From the NCBI GenBank assembly GCA_034669965.1, contig JAXMOK010000001.1, positions 558,001-622,000 on the forward strand: a stretch of 64,000 nucleotides of DNA, given 5' to 3'. Below are positions 44,487 to 52,814 of the stretch, one piece after another (position 1 is the stretch's first letter; every line of letters begins with the position of its first letter). The notes below the pieces were generated by a model. The model did not search any database. It had not been told where the DNA came from and saw only the letters and a program-made list of their open reading frames with translations. Both the position numbers and the translations under genes were made by a program. Source of the DNA: HXMU1420-13 sp034669965 (lineage in GTDB: Bacteria; Bacteroidota; Rhodothermia; Balneolales; Balneolaceae).

Positions 44487-46196
44487 TTATGAATTTGATC
44501 GTTCGTTAAAGTAACGATGCATGCGGTCGGTAAAGTCAACCGTTGCCCCCGATAACAGATCCACATCGTTCTTTTTAAAAATTTCGGTTTGAATATACGC
44601 AGAGGCCTTTTTCCAATTTTCAATTTGGCTTAAGGAATGTAAGGCATCTTCCATTTCAGTTTGGGATGAATTAAAAATCTCTTTTTCGAACTCTTTTACT
44701 CGGTCGGATAACAATTCGAGTAAAAAGGCAACTTCACCGTTCTTGTCTGAATCAGAATCCGAAGAATCTTCTTCTATCAGGTCGTCGTTTAATTCTTCAA
44801 TTACTTCAAGCTCATCATATTCTTCATCCAAGCTAATGGGCTTATCGTCTTTTTCGTCTTCCTCTCTTTGTTCGCTTCGTTTTCCACCCATGATCACGTC
44901 CATTTGATCGTCATTCAGAAATTGAGCCCACATTGGCCTGTCATCCACAGCCTCATCATCTTCTACTAAATCGTTTGCTGTAGGCTCAACTGTTTGGGGT
45001 TCTTCGTCAGGCGATTCATCGAGTTGAATTTTAAGTTTAGGAGTGGCAGTATTAGGCGATGTAGTTGCCTCTCCATCACCAGAAACATCTTCGAAAGAAT
45101 GCTTAGCCTTATCTAAAATCGAAATCAGGTTTTCTCTAAACTCTTTGATGTCTTCCTGGTCGTCAATTTTTTGGTTTTTTATCTTTTCCGCTATTTCTTC
45201 TGATGTTTCCGACGCTGCTTCTTCTTCTGGCTCTATTTCACTTTGAAATAGTTCATTTAGTGAGGCTACATGCTCCGTATCCACTTCTACAACACCAACC
45301 TCTGCTATATCCTGAAGCAACTCGTTCATCTCATCATCCGAAAGGCTACCCTCTTGATATTGGCCTGCAATAGAGTCCTCAACTACTCTGGTATTTACCG
45401 GATCATTAGAATACTCCCCAAAGAAAGATTCAATCAAGGATTGCTCTTTACTCTTGCGCTCATCCGGCTCTGTAGCTTCTACTTCTTTCGCCGAAATGAT
45501 GTAAATGAAATCTGTTTTATTTACCAGTTTTCGTTTAGCACTGAATTTCTTTGCCATCGCCGGCAACCCTTTATCTTCGAAAAAGATTGCTAATAGTTTG
45601 GGCTCAACTTTTCCACCAAAAAGAACAAAAAGCTGTTCTAATTTTTGGGCCCAATCTTCTGCCGTGTAAGCTGCTACTAATTTGGCATCAATTTTTTGAA
45701 TGAGGAATTTACATCGCTCTTTGGTTAGCGAGGTTAATTCCCGCTTTTTCATATAAAGAGGAATGGCTGTACCAAAATGCTTATACACCGTAAGTTGTGA
45801 GCACCGATGCTGAACTTGATCGAACGTTAATTCTTCATCTTCCCTAAAAATGTAGTTCGCCATATTTTTACGTGGCTCGATGAAAACGTGCACAATATCT
45901 GAGACAACATTATTTAGAATCTTATATAGTTTTTCTTTGGGGATGTGCGAAGATCCAACCGCTGCATTTTTTAAATCTTTCCACGCTTCTCGTACTAATT
46001 TTGAGGACTCATCAAACCACTCCGAGTATAACTCTCCTAATTCTTCTCGCACTTTATCCTCTAACGACATTCGAATCCGTTCTACAACAAACGAAGGGAT
46101 TTTAGCCTTCAACAACTCCTTTGGAGTATAAAATGGCTTATCGGATGTTACCAGCCCGGCTAGATTGTCTGTAATTTGATTTATCGTTTTTTGCAT
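44487..46196 (-). CDS. Large acidic protein of unknown function
   Basis: A 569-residue protein with no family I recognise and no signal peptide. Residues 1-250 are compact and mixed-charge (VERIRMSLEDKVREELGELY, LTVYKHFGTAIPLYMKKRELTSLTKERCKFL). Residues about 290-500 are strongly acidic and low-complexity, with many DE-, S- and T-rich runs, probably disordered. The C-terminus (500-569) is helical again. It is immediately upstream of pccB, so it might assist carboxylase assembly or merely share a transcript. Confidence 0.8.
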   Translation of the reverse strand: MQKTINQITDNLAGLVTSDKPFYTPKELLKAKIPSFVVERIRMSLEDKVREELGELYSEWFDESSKLVREAWKDLKNAAVGSSHIPKEKLYKILNNVVSDIVHVFIEPRKNMANYIFREDEELTFDQVQHRCSQLTVYKHFGTAIPLYMKKRELTSLTKERCKFLIQKIDAKLVAAYTAEDWAQKLEQLFVLFGGKVEPKLLAIFFEDKGLPAMAKKFSAKRKLVNKTDFIYIISAKEVEATEPDERKSKEQSLIESFFGEYSNDPVNTRVVEDSIAGQYQEGSLSDDEMNELLQDIAEVGVVEVDTEHVASLNELFQSEIEPEEEAASETSEEIAEKIKNQKIDDQEDIKEFRENLISILDKAKHSFEDVSGDGEATTSPNTATPKLKIQLDESPDEEPQTVEPTANDLVEDDEAVDDRPMWAQFLNDDQMDVIMGGKRSEQREEDEKDDKPISLDEEYDELEVIEELNDDLIEEDSSDSDSDKNGEVAFLLELLSDRVKEFEKEIFNSSQTEMEDALHSLSQIENWKKASAYIQTEIFKKNDVDLLSGATVDFTDRMHRYFNERSNS

Positions 46197-46313
46197 AAGT
46201 GCCCAAAAATGTTACCCAATTTAACGTGTGTAGTCAGGCAATCCAATAAAATAACGTTAAGAATTATTGAGATTAAATGAAGAAATAACCGTTCATAAAG
46301 TTCCTGCTCATTA

Positions 46314-46321
46314 CTACCTTT
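46314..46321 (+). promoter_or_regulatory. TACCTTTG -7 element close to the ABC ATPase start
   Basis: TACCTTTG fits TAnnTTTG and ends four bases before the ATG at 46326, so transcription may start at or near the start codon, giving a leaderless mRNA. No clear -33 element was found. Confidence 0.4.
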
Positions 46322-46325
46322 GGGC

Positions 46326-46937
46326 ATGATTTCATTAAGCGTAAAAGGGCTATCCAAATCCTTCAATCGAAAACCTATTATTTCGGACCTAAGCTTTGAA
46401 CATTCCGATGGAATATTAGGAGTATCGGGAGCGAACGGAAGTGGAAAATCTACGTTGCTACGCTGCCTTGCATATTTAAGCCGTGCTCAAAAAGGAACCT
46501 TTAAGTGGATTGACAAAGAAGTTGAGATCTCTAAAGAAGAAATTAAAGGAAAGATTGGGTACGCCGCTCCATATATCAATTTGTATGACGAGCTTACCGT
46601 ATATGAAAACCTGGAATTTCTTCTCCAAACTGCCGGATTGCCTACACAAATCACGCATATCAATAGCCAAATTGATCAAGTGCAGATGAAAGATCATCGA
46701 AAGAAGTTGTTCAAATCTCTTTCTACCGGGCAAAGGCAGCGAGTGAAAATTGCGGCTGCTCTCATTCGAAAACCAGACGTTATTTTTCTGGATGAACCCG
46801 GCTCAAATTTGGATAAAGCCGGACATGAGCTGATTAAAAATATTGTGACTTTGCAGAAGGCAGATAATACCTTGGTTATTATTGCTTCAAACGATCCTAA
46901 AGAAATTAAGCTCTGCGATCAGGTGATTGAGCTTTGA
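46326..46937 (+). CDS. CcmA-like ABC transporter ATPase
   Basis: A 203-residue ATPase. Walker A is GANGSGKSTLLR, the signature LSTGQRQRVKIAAAL, Walker B DVIFLDEPGSNLD, and the switch region VIIASND. It resembles heme-exporter CcmA and related small ATPases. Membrane partners (CcmB/CcmC) are not next to it: 360 non-coding bases and an aminopeptidase gene follow. It may act with a permease elsewhere. The ATG at 46326 is used rather than the TTG two codons earlier. Confidence 0.88.
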   Translation: MISLSVKGLSKSFNRKPIISDLSFEHSDGILGVSGANGSGKSTLLRCLAYLSRAQKGTFKWIDKEVEISKEEIKGKIGYAAPYINLYDELTVYENLEFLLQTAGLPTQITHINSQIDQVQMKDHRKKLFKSLSTGQRQRVKIAAALIRKPDVIFLDEPGSNLDKAGHELIKNIVTLQKADNTLVIIASNDPKEIKLCDQVIEL

Positions 46938-47297
46938 AAATGTTTAATGCTAAGGGGTAAATTTTAAATGATTGTTGGAGCTAATTTTTTTGGCCACTAA
47001 AGCTTTAAAGCACTGATTCTATCTTTCCATTTGCGAGGAGCCTGCGACGAAGCAATCTCTGTTTCTCGTTATTTTTAATTCACTATTCGAAAACGATTAG
47101 CCACAAAAGCACGAAAACACTAAATCACGAAAGGTATATTAAGATGGGTGAGCCTGTAGAGCCCTTCCGCATTTATGCTTACGACGTAGTAATCTCGCTT
47201 TCTCGATATTTTTAAATCGTTATTCGTTGAGATAACTTAGTTCGAAATCTTTACTTTCAGCAGACCATCAAACTTTTAATTTATTAGGCAGTAAAAA
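46938..47297. other. Intergenic region with degenerate dispersed repeats
   Basis: No coding frame. Two related segments, 47033-47078 and 47177-47214, share ACGA.GxAxxAATCTC...TTTCTCG.TATTTTTAA. Between them, 47099-47134 (CCACAAAAGCACG...CACTAAATCACG) resembles a decayed form of the GCACTAAG array at 7507. The likely promoter of the aminopeptidase was not located. Confidence 0.5.
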
Positions 47298-48401
47298 GTG
47301 ATTTCAGAAAACGATTATAAAATGGCAGCTCTGATTTTAGAGCACAGCACACAGGTTCAAGAGAATGAAAATGTAATGGTCCAGCTGATTGGGCTCAATG
47401 GTATTAATTTGCTTCGCGCGTTGGTTGAGCAAATCAGAGAAAAAGGGGCTCATCCATTTGTACAAATCGAAGACACCGAAACCCAAAAGATGTTGGTTCA
47501 GAAAGGCGACAAAGCATTCTGGAAGAATCAAGCTGCGGTTGATCAGCTTCCTAAAATGGAAAAAATGGATGTGTTCATCGGCATTCGTGCATCCGAAAAT
47601 ATTTACGAAAACTCGCTCGCCAGCAAAGAAGCTAATGAGGCGTATTCCAAGCATTTCTTAAAGCCTGTGCATTTCGAAGAACGTGTGAATAACACCAAAT
47701 GGTGCATTATGCGTTACCCATCACCTGCCTTTGCGATGAACGCGAAATTGCCAACTCGGGAGTTTACTGAGTTTTATTACAATGCATGTTTAGTGGATTA
47801 TGGCAAGCTAAAATCAGCGATGGAGCCGCTTGAAACACGATTACGTGCCACCGACATCATCCATCTTAAAGGCGAGGGAACTGACATTAAGTTTTCGGTG
47901 AAGGGACAAAATTGGGTGCCTTGCTTTGGGGCGCACAACATTCCCGATGGCGAGATATTTACTTCACCCATCCTAGATTCTGTGAATGGCCACATCACCT
48001 ATGCGCCAAGCGTGTATCAGGGTAAGCCGTTCGAGTTTGTAAAACTGGTGGTAGAAAATGGTGTGGTTGTGGATTTTGATTCTTCCAATAACGACGCCCT
48101 CAAAGACATTCTCGATACCGATGAAGGTGCTCGACGATTTGGCGAGTTCAGCTTTGGGACCAACCCGGTAATCGAAAACCCCATGTATGATATTTTGTTT
48201 GATGAAAAGATCTACGGCTCCAATCACCTAACGCTGGGCAAAGATTACGAAATCGCTCCAAATGGAAACTCTAGCAACATTCACTGGGATTTAGTGTGCA
48301 TCGGCGCCGATGTGTATCTGGATGGCGAACTCATCCGTAAAGGTCGCGAGTATGTAGTTGATGATTTGAAGGGTTTGAATCCTGAGAATCTGTTAAACTA
48401 A
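47298..48401 (+). CDS. M29 family aminopeptidase
   Basis: A 367-residue thermophilic-type (AmpS/ApII) metallopeptidase. The metal and catalytic residues line up: Glu in NIPDGEIFT, Glu in RRFGEFSFGTNP, His in GSNHLTLG, and HxD in SNIHWDLV. GEGTDIKFSVKG is a family hallmark. It releases N-terminal amino acids in the cytoplasm. The frame begins with GTG; an in-frame ATG at 47322 would drop eight residues, and the GTG keeps the normal helix start. The gene is monocistronic. Confidence 0.93.
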   Translation: MISENDYKMAALILEHSTQVQENENVMVQLIGLNGINLLRALVEQIREKGAHPFVQIEDTETQKMLVQKGDKAFWKNQAAVDQLPKMEKMDVFIGIRASENIYENSLASKEANEAYSKHFLKPVHFEERVNNTKWCIMRYPSPAFAMNAKLPTREFTEFYYNACLVDYGKLKSAMEPLETRLRATDIIHLKGEGTDIKFSVKGQNWVPCFGAHNIPDGEIFTSPILDSVNGHITYAPSVYQGKPFEFVKLVVENGVVVDFDSSNNDALKDILDTDEGARRFGEFSFGTNPVIENPMYDILFDEKIYGSNHLTLGKDYEIAPNGNSSNIHWDLVCIGADVYLDGELIRKGREYVVDDLKGLNPENLLN

Positions 48402-48448
48402 TTCTTAGCGCATTCACATTCGGAATCATTCCGATTTTATCCTCTACT

Positions 48449-48865
48449 ATGAAAAGAACCATCCTCATGTACGGATTAGCGATGGCGATACTCGTATTTC
48501 TTCTCGAGTATTTCGAGTATCGCTATCTGGTTCGTGAGTTGTCGGTGGAAATACTCATATTAATTATCGCATTCGTGTTTACTGCTCTTGGGCTTTGGGC
48601 CGGAAGTAAACTCGTTTCTCAGAAACCTCCTCAAGTGGATTTCAACCGAAATGATAAAGCAATTGCTTATTTACAAATCAGCGATCGTGAACTTGAGGTG
48701 CTGGAACAAGTGGCAAAGGGACTATCAAACAAAGAGATTGCTGCAACACTTTTCGTTTCGGTGAATACCGTTAAAACTCATCTTAAAAAACTGTACGAAA
48801 AGCTGGAAGTAAACCGAAGAACACAAGCGGTTGAAAAGGCTCGGGAATTGAATTTAATACGGTGA
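48449..48865 (+). CDS. Membrane-anchored LuxR-type regulator
   Basis: A 138-residue protein. Two hydrophobic helices (about 5-22 and 33-54) precede a linker and a LuxR HTH (ISDRELEVLEQVAKGLSNKEIAATLFVSVNTVKTHLKKLYEKL). It has no receiver or ligand domain, so it is a membrane-tethered DNA-binding protein. In this phylum such proteins often precede a DUF4199 membrane gene; here one lies 780 bases downstream, interrupted by the S23 gene and its repeats, which suggests an insertion into an older pair. Confidence 0.85.
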   Translation: MKRTILMYGLAMAILVFLLEYFEYRYLVRELSVEILILIIAFVFTALGLWAGSKLVSQKPPQVDFNRNDKAIAYLQISDRELEVLEQVAKGLSNKEIAATLFVSVNTVKTHLKKLYEKLEVNRRTQAVEKARELNLIR

Positions 48866-48882
48866 GTTGCAGAACCTGATTC

Positions 48883-48906
48883 GGTGATTAGGTGATTTGG
48901 TGATAG
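48883..48906. repeat. Three degenerate GGTGATTA units
   Basis: GGTGATTA, GGTGATTT and GGTGATAG in tandem. They are the reverse complement of the TAATCACC array at 49413, so the S23 gene lies between inverted arrays. Confidence 0.8.
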
Positions 48907-48911
48907 GTTTT

Positions 48912-49328
48912 TCAACTTCGATTTCTTTGATCAATAATCATCACATGTAAAAGTTTAATGATAGATGTTAGTTTTTTGATTCTAATCTCAGTTTTATCAA
49001 CAGTTAATATGTGTCTACTTTTAAAATACCAATCCCTCGCCTCTCTGGCTGAACCTAAAGCAATCTCATAGAAGCGAGCTTTTTCTTTATTTGATATCCT
49101 TGAATACCCTTCGATAATATTTGCAGAGATAGAACCCACCGAGCGATATAGCTGATCGGCTAGAGCAAAGCGTTTATTATCAATTAGTTTCTGAGTATCG
49201 TACCAACAAGCATCCGATAAAAAAAGAGAGATTCTGTACCCTTCGATTCGCCAAACTACATCCGATTTCAAATCATTTGGCACCTGTTTTTCCCATTCTG
49301 TAAAAGTCATATTAGAACTTTGTTTCAT
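48912..49328 (-). CDS. Four-helix-bundle protein (S23 / 23S rRNA intervening-sequence family)
   Basis: A 138-residue all-helical protein. The core LADQLYRSVGSISANIIEGYSRIS, with FYEIALGSAREARDWYFKSRHI, is the IVP/S23 signature. The family is found in 23S rRNA intervening sequences, as stand-alone genes, and as bAvd accessory proteins of diversity-generating retroelements; its molecular role is unclear, though bAvd binds nucleic acid. No reverse transcriptase or template repeat is nearby. It is opposite in strand to its neighbours and bracketed by inverted 8-mer repeats, which suggests a mobile unit. Confidence 0.88.
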   Translation of the reverse strand: MKQSSNMTFTEWEKQVPNDLKSDVVWRIEGYRISLFLSDACWYDTQKLIDNKRFALADQLYRSVGSISANIIEGYSRISNKEKARFYEIALGSAREARDWYFKSRHILTVDKTEIRIKKLTSIIKLLHVMIIDQRNRS

Positions 49329-49644
49329 TTCCTTGTTAGATCAAATTCAAACTAACTCCTTACAAAAATATTGGAAATTCGTACTTACACTCCCTCGTCT
49401 CATAATCACTGTATCACCTAATCACCTAATCACCTAATCACCTAATCACCTAATCACCTAATCACCTAATCACCTAATCACCTAATCACCTAATCACCTA
49501 ATCACCTAATCACCTAATCACCTAATCACCTAATCGAAATAACACTTTTATCAACTTTAAAGTGAAAATCATACTTTCGGGTGATTGATCTCGTCAGGAA
49601 TTTCACCACTTTTGGTCAGAATTTTTAACCAATAAAAAAGATTT
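49329..49644. other. Intergenic region dominated by an 8-mer array
   Basis: Three hundred bases between the S23 gene and the DUF4199 gene. Apart from the 49413 array there is only AT-rich sequence; the DUF4199 promoter should lie around 49560-49640. Confidence 0.6.
49413..49535. repeat. Tandem array of ATCACCTA (15 perfect copies plus 3 bases)
   Basis: Fifteen uninterrupted 8-mers from 49413 to 49532, then ATC. There are no spacers, so it is not CRISPR. It has the same copy number as the GCACTAAG array at 7507. Confidence 0.97.
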
Positions 49645-50199
49645 ATGCGCAAAATTATTCTAACCTACGGAGCCATAGCCGGCGCTGTAATTATCTTTAG
49701 TATGACACTCGGTATTTATGCCGCACAAGCCGGAGCCGACTCATTCTTTGCTTCGGAAGCTTTGGGCTATACCATTATGCTTATCGGTTTTTCGATGATA
49801 TTTGTAGCCACAAAAAAGTATCGCGACGATGAACTTGGCGGCGTGATAAACTTTGGAACTGCGTTTAAAGTTGGGCTTGGCATCTCGTTGATTGCCGGCG
49901 TGGTTTATGTTTTTGTATGGGAAATTAATCTCTTTCTTACAGATTACGCTTTTATAGAAGAGTACACAGCAAGTATTATTGAAAATGCCCGCAACAGTGG
50001 ATTTAGCGAAGAGCAAATCCAGCAAACCATTGAAGAAATGGAAGTGATGAAACAACGCTATGGCAAAGTTCTATTCCGCCTGCCTATGACTTTCACTGAA
50101 ATCTTTCCGGTTGGGCTGTTAATCTCGTTAATAAGTGCGTTCTTATTTAAGAATCCTCGATTTCTTGCAAACCCGAATCTTAACACTACAGAGGCCTGA
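49645..50199 (+). CDS. DUF4199-like integral membrane protein
   Basis: A 184-residue protein with four hydrophobic helices (about 5-25, 32-52, 72-95, 145-170). The N-terminus IILTYGAIAGAVIIFSMTLGI and GGVINFGTAFKVGLGISLIAGVVYVFVW fit DUF4199. A helical stretch (EEQIQQTIEEMEVMKQRYG) separates helices 3 and 4. Function unknown. It starts a + strand run in which the VOC gene follows after 1 base, and is likely the original partner of the membrane LuxR gene upstream. Confidence 0.82.
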   Translation: MRKIILTYGAIAGAVIIFSMTLGIYAAQAGADSFFASEALGYTIMLIGFSMIFVATKKYRDDELGGVINFGTAFKVGLGISLIAGVVYVFVWEINLFLTDYAFIEEYTASIIENARNSGFSEEQIQQTIEEMEVMKQRYGKVLFRLPMTFTEIFPVGLLISLISAFLFKNPRFLANPNLNTTEA

Positions 50200-50200
50200 T

Positions 50201-50557
50201 ATGTCAAATTTTGGACGACACTCACTTTCGCTTGCCGTAAAGGACATCAAAGCATCAAAATCATTTTATGAAAAACTGGGTTTTGAAGCCCTCACCGAAT
50301 TTGGATCGGTAGAAGATAAATGGTTGATCATGCAACGTGGTGATGTGAAAATTGGGCTATTCCAAGATATGTTTGAAGAAAACATCATCACTTTTAACCC
50401 AACCGATGCCCGTAGTATCCAAAAGAAACTAAAAGCAGAATCTGATATTTATTGGCTGATGGAATCCCCATCTATTCAAGATGAAAAAGGTCCGTGCCAT
50501 TTTTGCATTGCTGATCCGGATGGAAATCAGATCTTATTCGACCAACATAACGAGTAA
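50201..50557 (+). CDS. VOC superfamily (glyoxalase/bleomycin-resistance fold) protein
   Basis: A 118-residue single VOC domain: SLAVKDIKASKSFYEKLGFEAL at the start and FCIADPDGNQILFDQH at the end. The terminal Gln-rich stretch replaces the Glu metal ligand of glyoxalases, so metal binding is uncertain. The ATG at 50201 is one base after the stop of the previous gene and gives the standard start; a longer frame adds unrelated residues. Confidence 0.85.
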   Translation: MSNFGRHSLSLAVKDIKASKSFYEKLGFEALTEFGSVEDKWLIMQRGDVKIGLFQDMFEENIITFNPTDARSIQKKLKAESDIYWLMESPSIQDEKGPCHFCIADPDGNQILFDQHNE

Positions 50558-50561
50558 TATT

Positions 50562-51047
50562 ATGCATCGATTTTCATCTTTTTTATTGCTTTGTGTGATC
50601 ATAGTTATGCTTTCATCAGTAAGTGTGCGTGCTCAATCGATCAACGATTTAGGCTGGATGTCTGGTTTGTGGATGGGTAACCAAAACGGTGTGTTAATGG
50701 AGGAATATTGGACTGAGCCGGCTGGTGGCAGTATCATTGGCTTACACCGCGATACGTTTACTGATTCAACATCCTTTTTTGAATTTGTCCGCATCGAAGA
50801 AACCGATGAAGGCATCATCTACTTTGCGCAGCCACGAGGAGTGCCTGCAACTAAATTTCGGATATCAGAATTTGAAGATCAAACAGTGACCTTTTCAAAT
50901 CCGGATCATGATTTCCCACAGAATCTACATTACAAACTTATCCAACCAGATACTCTTGAAGTAGCCATAAGTGGGTTAAGTGATGGCGAATTTAAAAAAT
51001 TTGGCTGGAAATGGGTCCGATCAACAATCAAAAATGGAGACGAATAA
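50562..51047 (+). CDS. Exported DUF6265-like protein
   Basis: A 161-residue protein with a signal peptide (MHRFSSFLLLCVIIVMLSSVSVRAQ). The mature part follows the DUF6265 pattern: WMSGLWMGNQNGVLMEEYWTEPAGGSIIGLHR, then FEFVRIEETDEGIIYFAQP and FSNPDHDFPQNLHY. It is probably a periplasmic beta-barrel/lipocalin-like fold; function unknown. Its stop overlaps the start of the next VOC gene by one base (TAATG). Confidence 0.82.
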   Translation: MHRFSSFLLLCVIIVMLSSVSVRAQSINDLGWMSGLWMGNQNGVLMEEYWTEPAGGSIIGLHRDTFTDSTSFFEFVRIEETDEGIIYFAQPRGVPATKFRISEFEDQTVTFSNPDHDFPQNLHYKLIQPDTLEVAISGLSDGEFKKFGWKWVRSTIKNGDE

Positions 51048-51475
51048 TGGAACGTAGAGTAAAAGGAATTGGCGGAGTTTTTTTAAAAGCAGATGATCCT
51101 GAGCATACCCGAGAATGGTACCAAAAGCATCTTGGTATAAAATCCGGAAAATGGGGTGGTACTTTTCGCTGGCGCCCCGATAGCAAAAAAGAGCAGCACG
51201 GGTTTACAGCTTGGAGTATTTTTAAAAGTGATACCACTTACACCGACCCAAGCAACAAAGATGCAATGATCAACTATCGCGTTGAAAATCTCGAAGAATT
51301 GCTGGAAACACTAAAGCAAGAAGGCGTTGAAGTTGTAGGAGAAATGGAATCGTTTGAATATGGGAAATTTGGATGGATCATGGATCCCAACGGATATAAA
51401 ATTGAACTTTGGGAGCCAAATGATGAGGAATATGAGAAAATGGGATCCGACGAAGATGTGAATAGCATGGAATGA
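51047..51475 (+). CDS. VOC superfamily protein
   Basis: A 142-residue VOC domain: VKGIGGVFLKADDPEHTREWYQKHLGI at the N-terminus, and FGWIMDPNGYKIELWEPNDE at the C-terminus with the conserved Glu. It resembles the glyoxalase-like enzymes that open with KADDPE. The start overlaps the preceding stop by one base, so co-translation is likely. The true substrate is unknown. The heptamer array begins five bases after its stop. Confidence 0.87.
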   Translation: MERRVKGIGGVFLKADDPEHTREWYQKHLGIKSGKWGGTFRWRPDSKKEQHGFTAWSIFKSDTTYTDPSNKDAMINYRVENLEELLETLKQEGVEVVGEMESFEYGKFGWIMDPNGYKIELWEPNDEEYEKMGSDEDVNSME

Positions 51476-51480
51476 GACCT

Positions 51481-51549
<69 letters not shown>

Positions 51550-51643
51550 AAATAACCTTGTAAAAAGTGGTTGCGGGCTCAACTTTTTGATTTTTTATGC
51601 GTCTTAGGAGCAGGTCATCTGAGAATCATTAAAGAGTATCAAT

Positions 51644-51826
51644 ATGGAAATCGCAAAACCAATTTTTATCATCGTAGCAAGCTTAACACTATTTGGAATT
51701 CTTGGAGGATTTGATCCTTCAAACACCATGTTAGAAATCGGATTCACCGCTTTTGTGGTGGGCTTAATTTTTATGGGAATAACCATACTTAAAGAAGCCA
51801 AAGACCAACTACTTGCACGATTGTAA
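51644..51826 (+). CDS. Small two-helix membrane protein
   Basis: A 60-residue protein: two hydrophobic segments (about 6-22 and 31-49) separated by GGFDPSNTM, then KEAKDQLLARL. Its pattern resembles the gene at 51943, which has IIGGFSP at the same point and a similar ILK after helix 2; the two look like tandem paralogues. Function unknown. A terminator lies between them. Confidence 0.72.
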   Translation: MEIAKPIFIIVASLTLFGILGGFDPSNTMLEIGFTAFVVGLIFMGITILKEAKDQLLARL

Positions 51827-51862
51827 AATTTACTTCGTTAGTTAGTTTATCTAAAGATTAAG

Positions 51863-51896
51863 GGTTTCGTTTCCGGGAGGAGGCGAAACCTTTTTT
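51863..51896 (+). terminator. Rho-independent terminator
   Basis: GGTTTCG (51863-51869) pairs with CGAAACC (51884-51890), with inner TCC/GGA pairing, followed by six T. Confidence 0.82.
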
Positions 51897-51942
51897 GTTT
51901 CATTACGTGAGTTTTTTATCCCCTTTAATCAATTCAAGAGAT

Positions 51943-52230
51943 ATGAAAACATCACAACGTTTCTTTTTAATAGGCGCCGCACTTTTTTTCTTCTGGATCA
52001 TTGGTGGCTTTAGCCCTTACCTAAGCTGGGAGCATCGATTATTTAAAATTGCCATAGTTGGCACTTTTGCTACCATCGCCTGGATTCTAAAAAACTCGAA
52101 TAAACAGAACCGCCGAAAAACCGGATTAGTCGTAATTTTACTTCTTGCTGCCGGTGTGGCCTATGCCGAACCTTTTGCAAGCGATTTTATTTTTGGCCAT
52201 CATCACCATCATTTCTTTTGTGGCAAATAA
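51943..52230 (+). CDS. Small membrane protein with a C-terminal His tract
   Basis: A 95-residue protein with three hydrophobic stretches (about 7-22, 31-49, 60-75), then a tail FGHHHHHFFCGK. The first half parallels the 51644 protein (IGGFSP; IVGTFATIAWILK). The His run with Cys could bind a metal such as Zn, Ni or Cu, though this is inference. The ATG at 51943 is used; a longer frame starting at 51895 overlaps the terminator and is unlikely. Confidence 0.7.
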   Translation: MKTSQRFFLIGAALFFFWIIGGFSPYLSWEHRLFKIAIVGTFATIAWILKNSNKQNRRKTGLVVILLLAAGVAYAEPFASDFIFGHHHHHFFCGK

Positions 52231-52277
52231 TTAATCACTTTTGCACATTCCCTTATAAAAGTCAATAATTGAGGGTA

Positions 52278-52802
52278 ATGGACTCAAAAGTGCGTTTTAG
52301 AAAAGCAACGATGGAAGACAAAGCGCTTTTGGAATATTGGGACACTAAGCAACATGTGATTGCCTGCGACCCAAACGGAAGCTGGAATTGGGAAGAGGAT
52401 TTATCCAACGAGTCGGAGTTTGTAGAGCAGTATATCGCAATGTGGGGAGATGAACCTTTAGGCTATTTGATGATCATCGATCCGGCAAACGAGCCCACTC
52501 ATTATTGGGGAGACGTAGAGCAAAATCTTCGGGCCATTGATATTTGGATTGGTGAAGAAAAGAATTTAGGGAAAGGATTTGGAACCGAAATGATGAATAT
52601 CGCCCTCGAAAAATGCTTCACAGATCTAAAGGTAAATGCTGTGCTAATCGACCCGCTAAGCACTAACAAAAAAGCCATACAATTTTACGAACGGCTAGGA
52701 TTCCGTTATATAGAGACAAAATTCTTCGACGATGATGAGTGTTATGTTATGCGATTAGATCGAGAAGATTTTAGTATTCTTCGTCACAACAATAAAACGT
52801 AA
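52278..52802 (+). CDS. GNAT acetyltransferase (AAC(6')-like)
   Basis: A 174-residue GNAT. The pattern VRFRKATMEDKALLEYWDTKQHV, PLGYLMIIDP, IDIWIGEEKNLGKGFGTEMMNIAL and AIQFYERLGFRYIETKFF is like the RimJ/RimL and AAC(6') branches. The acetyl-CoA loop (KGFGTE) is intact. Substrate unknown. A possible Shine-Dalgarno GAGGG is only two bases from the first ATG, so a start at 52311 is also possible. Confidence 0.82.
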   Translation: MDSKVRFRKATMEDKALLEYWDTKQHVIACDPNGSWNWEEDLSNESEFVEQYIAMWGDEPLGYLMIIDPANEPTHYWGDVEQNLRAIDIWIGEEKNLGKGFGTEMMNIALEKCFTDLKVNAVLIDPLSTNKKAIQFYERLGFRYIETKFFDDDECYVMRLDREDFSILRHNNKT

Positions 52803-52814
52803 TATGAACAATAA

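Noticed and set aside
48912..49328. Diversity-generating retroelement, because the S23-like protein resembles bAvd
   Set aside because: No reverse transcriptase, template repeat or variable repeat was found in the surrounding 10 kb.
49413..49535. CRISPR-like appearance of the ATCACCTA array (and the 7507 and 51481 arrays)
   Set aside because: Units are 7-8 bases and continuous, with no unique spacers and no cas genes.
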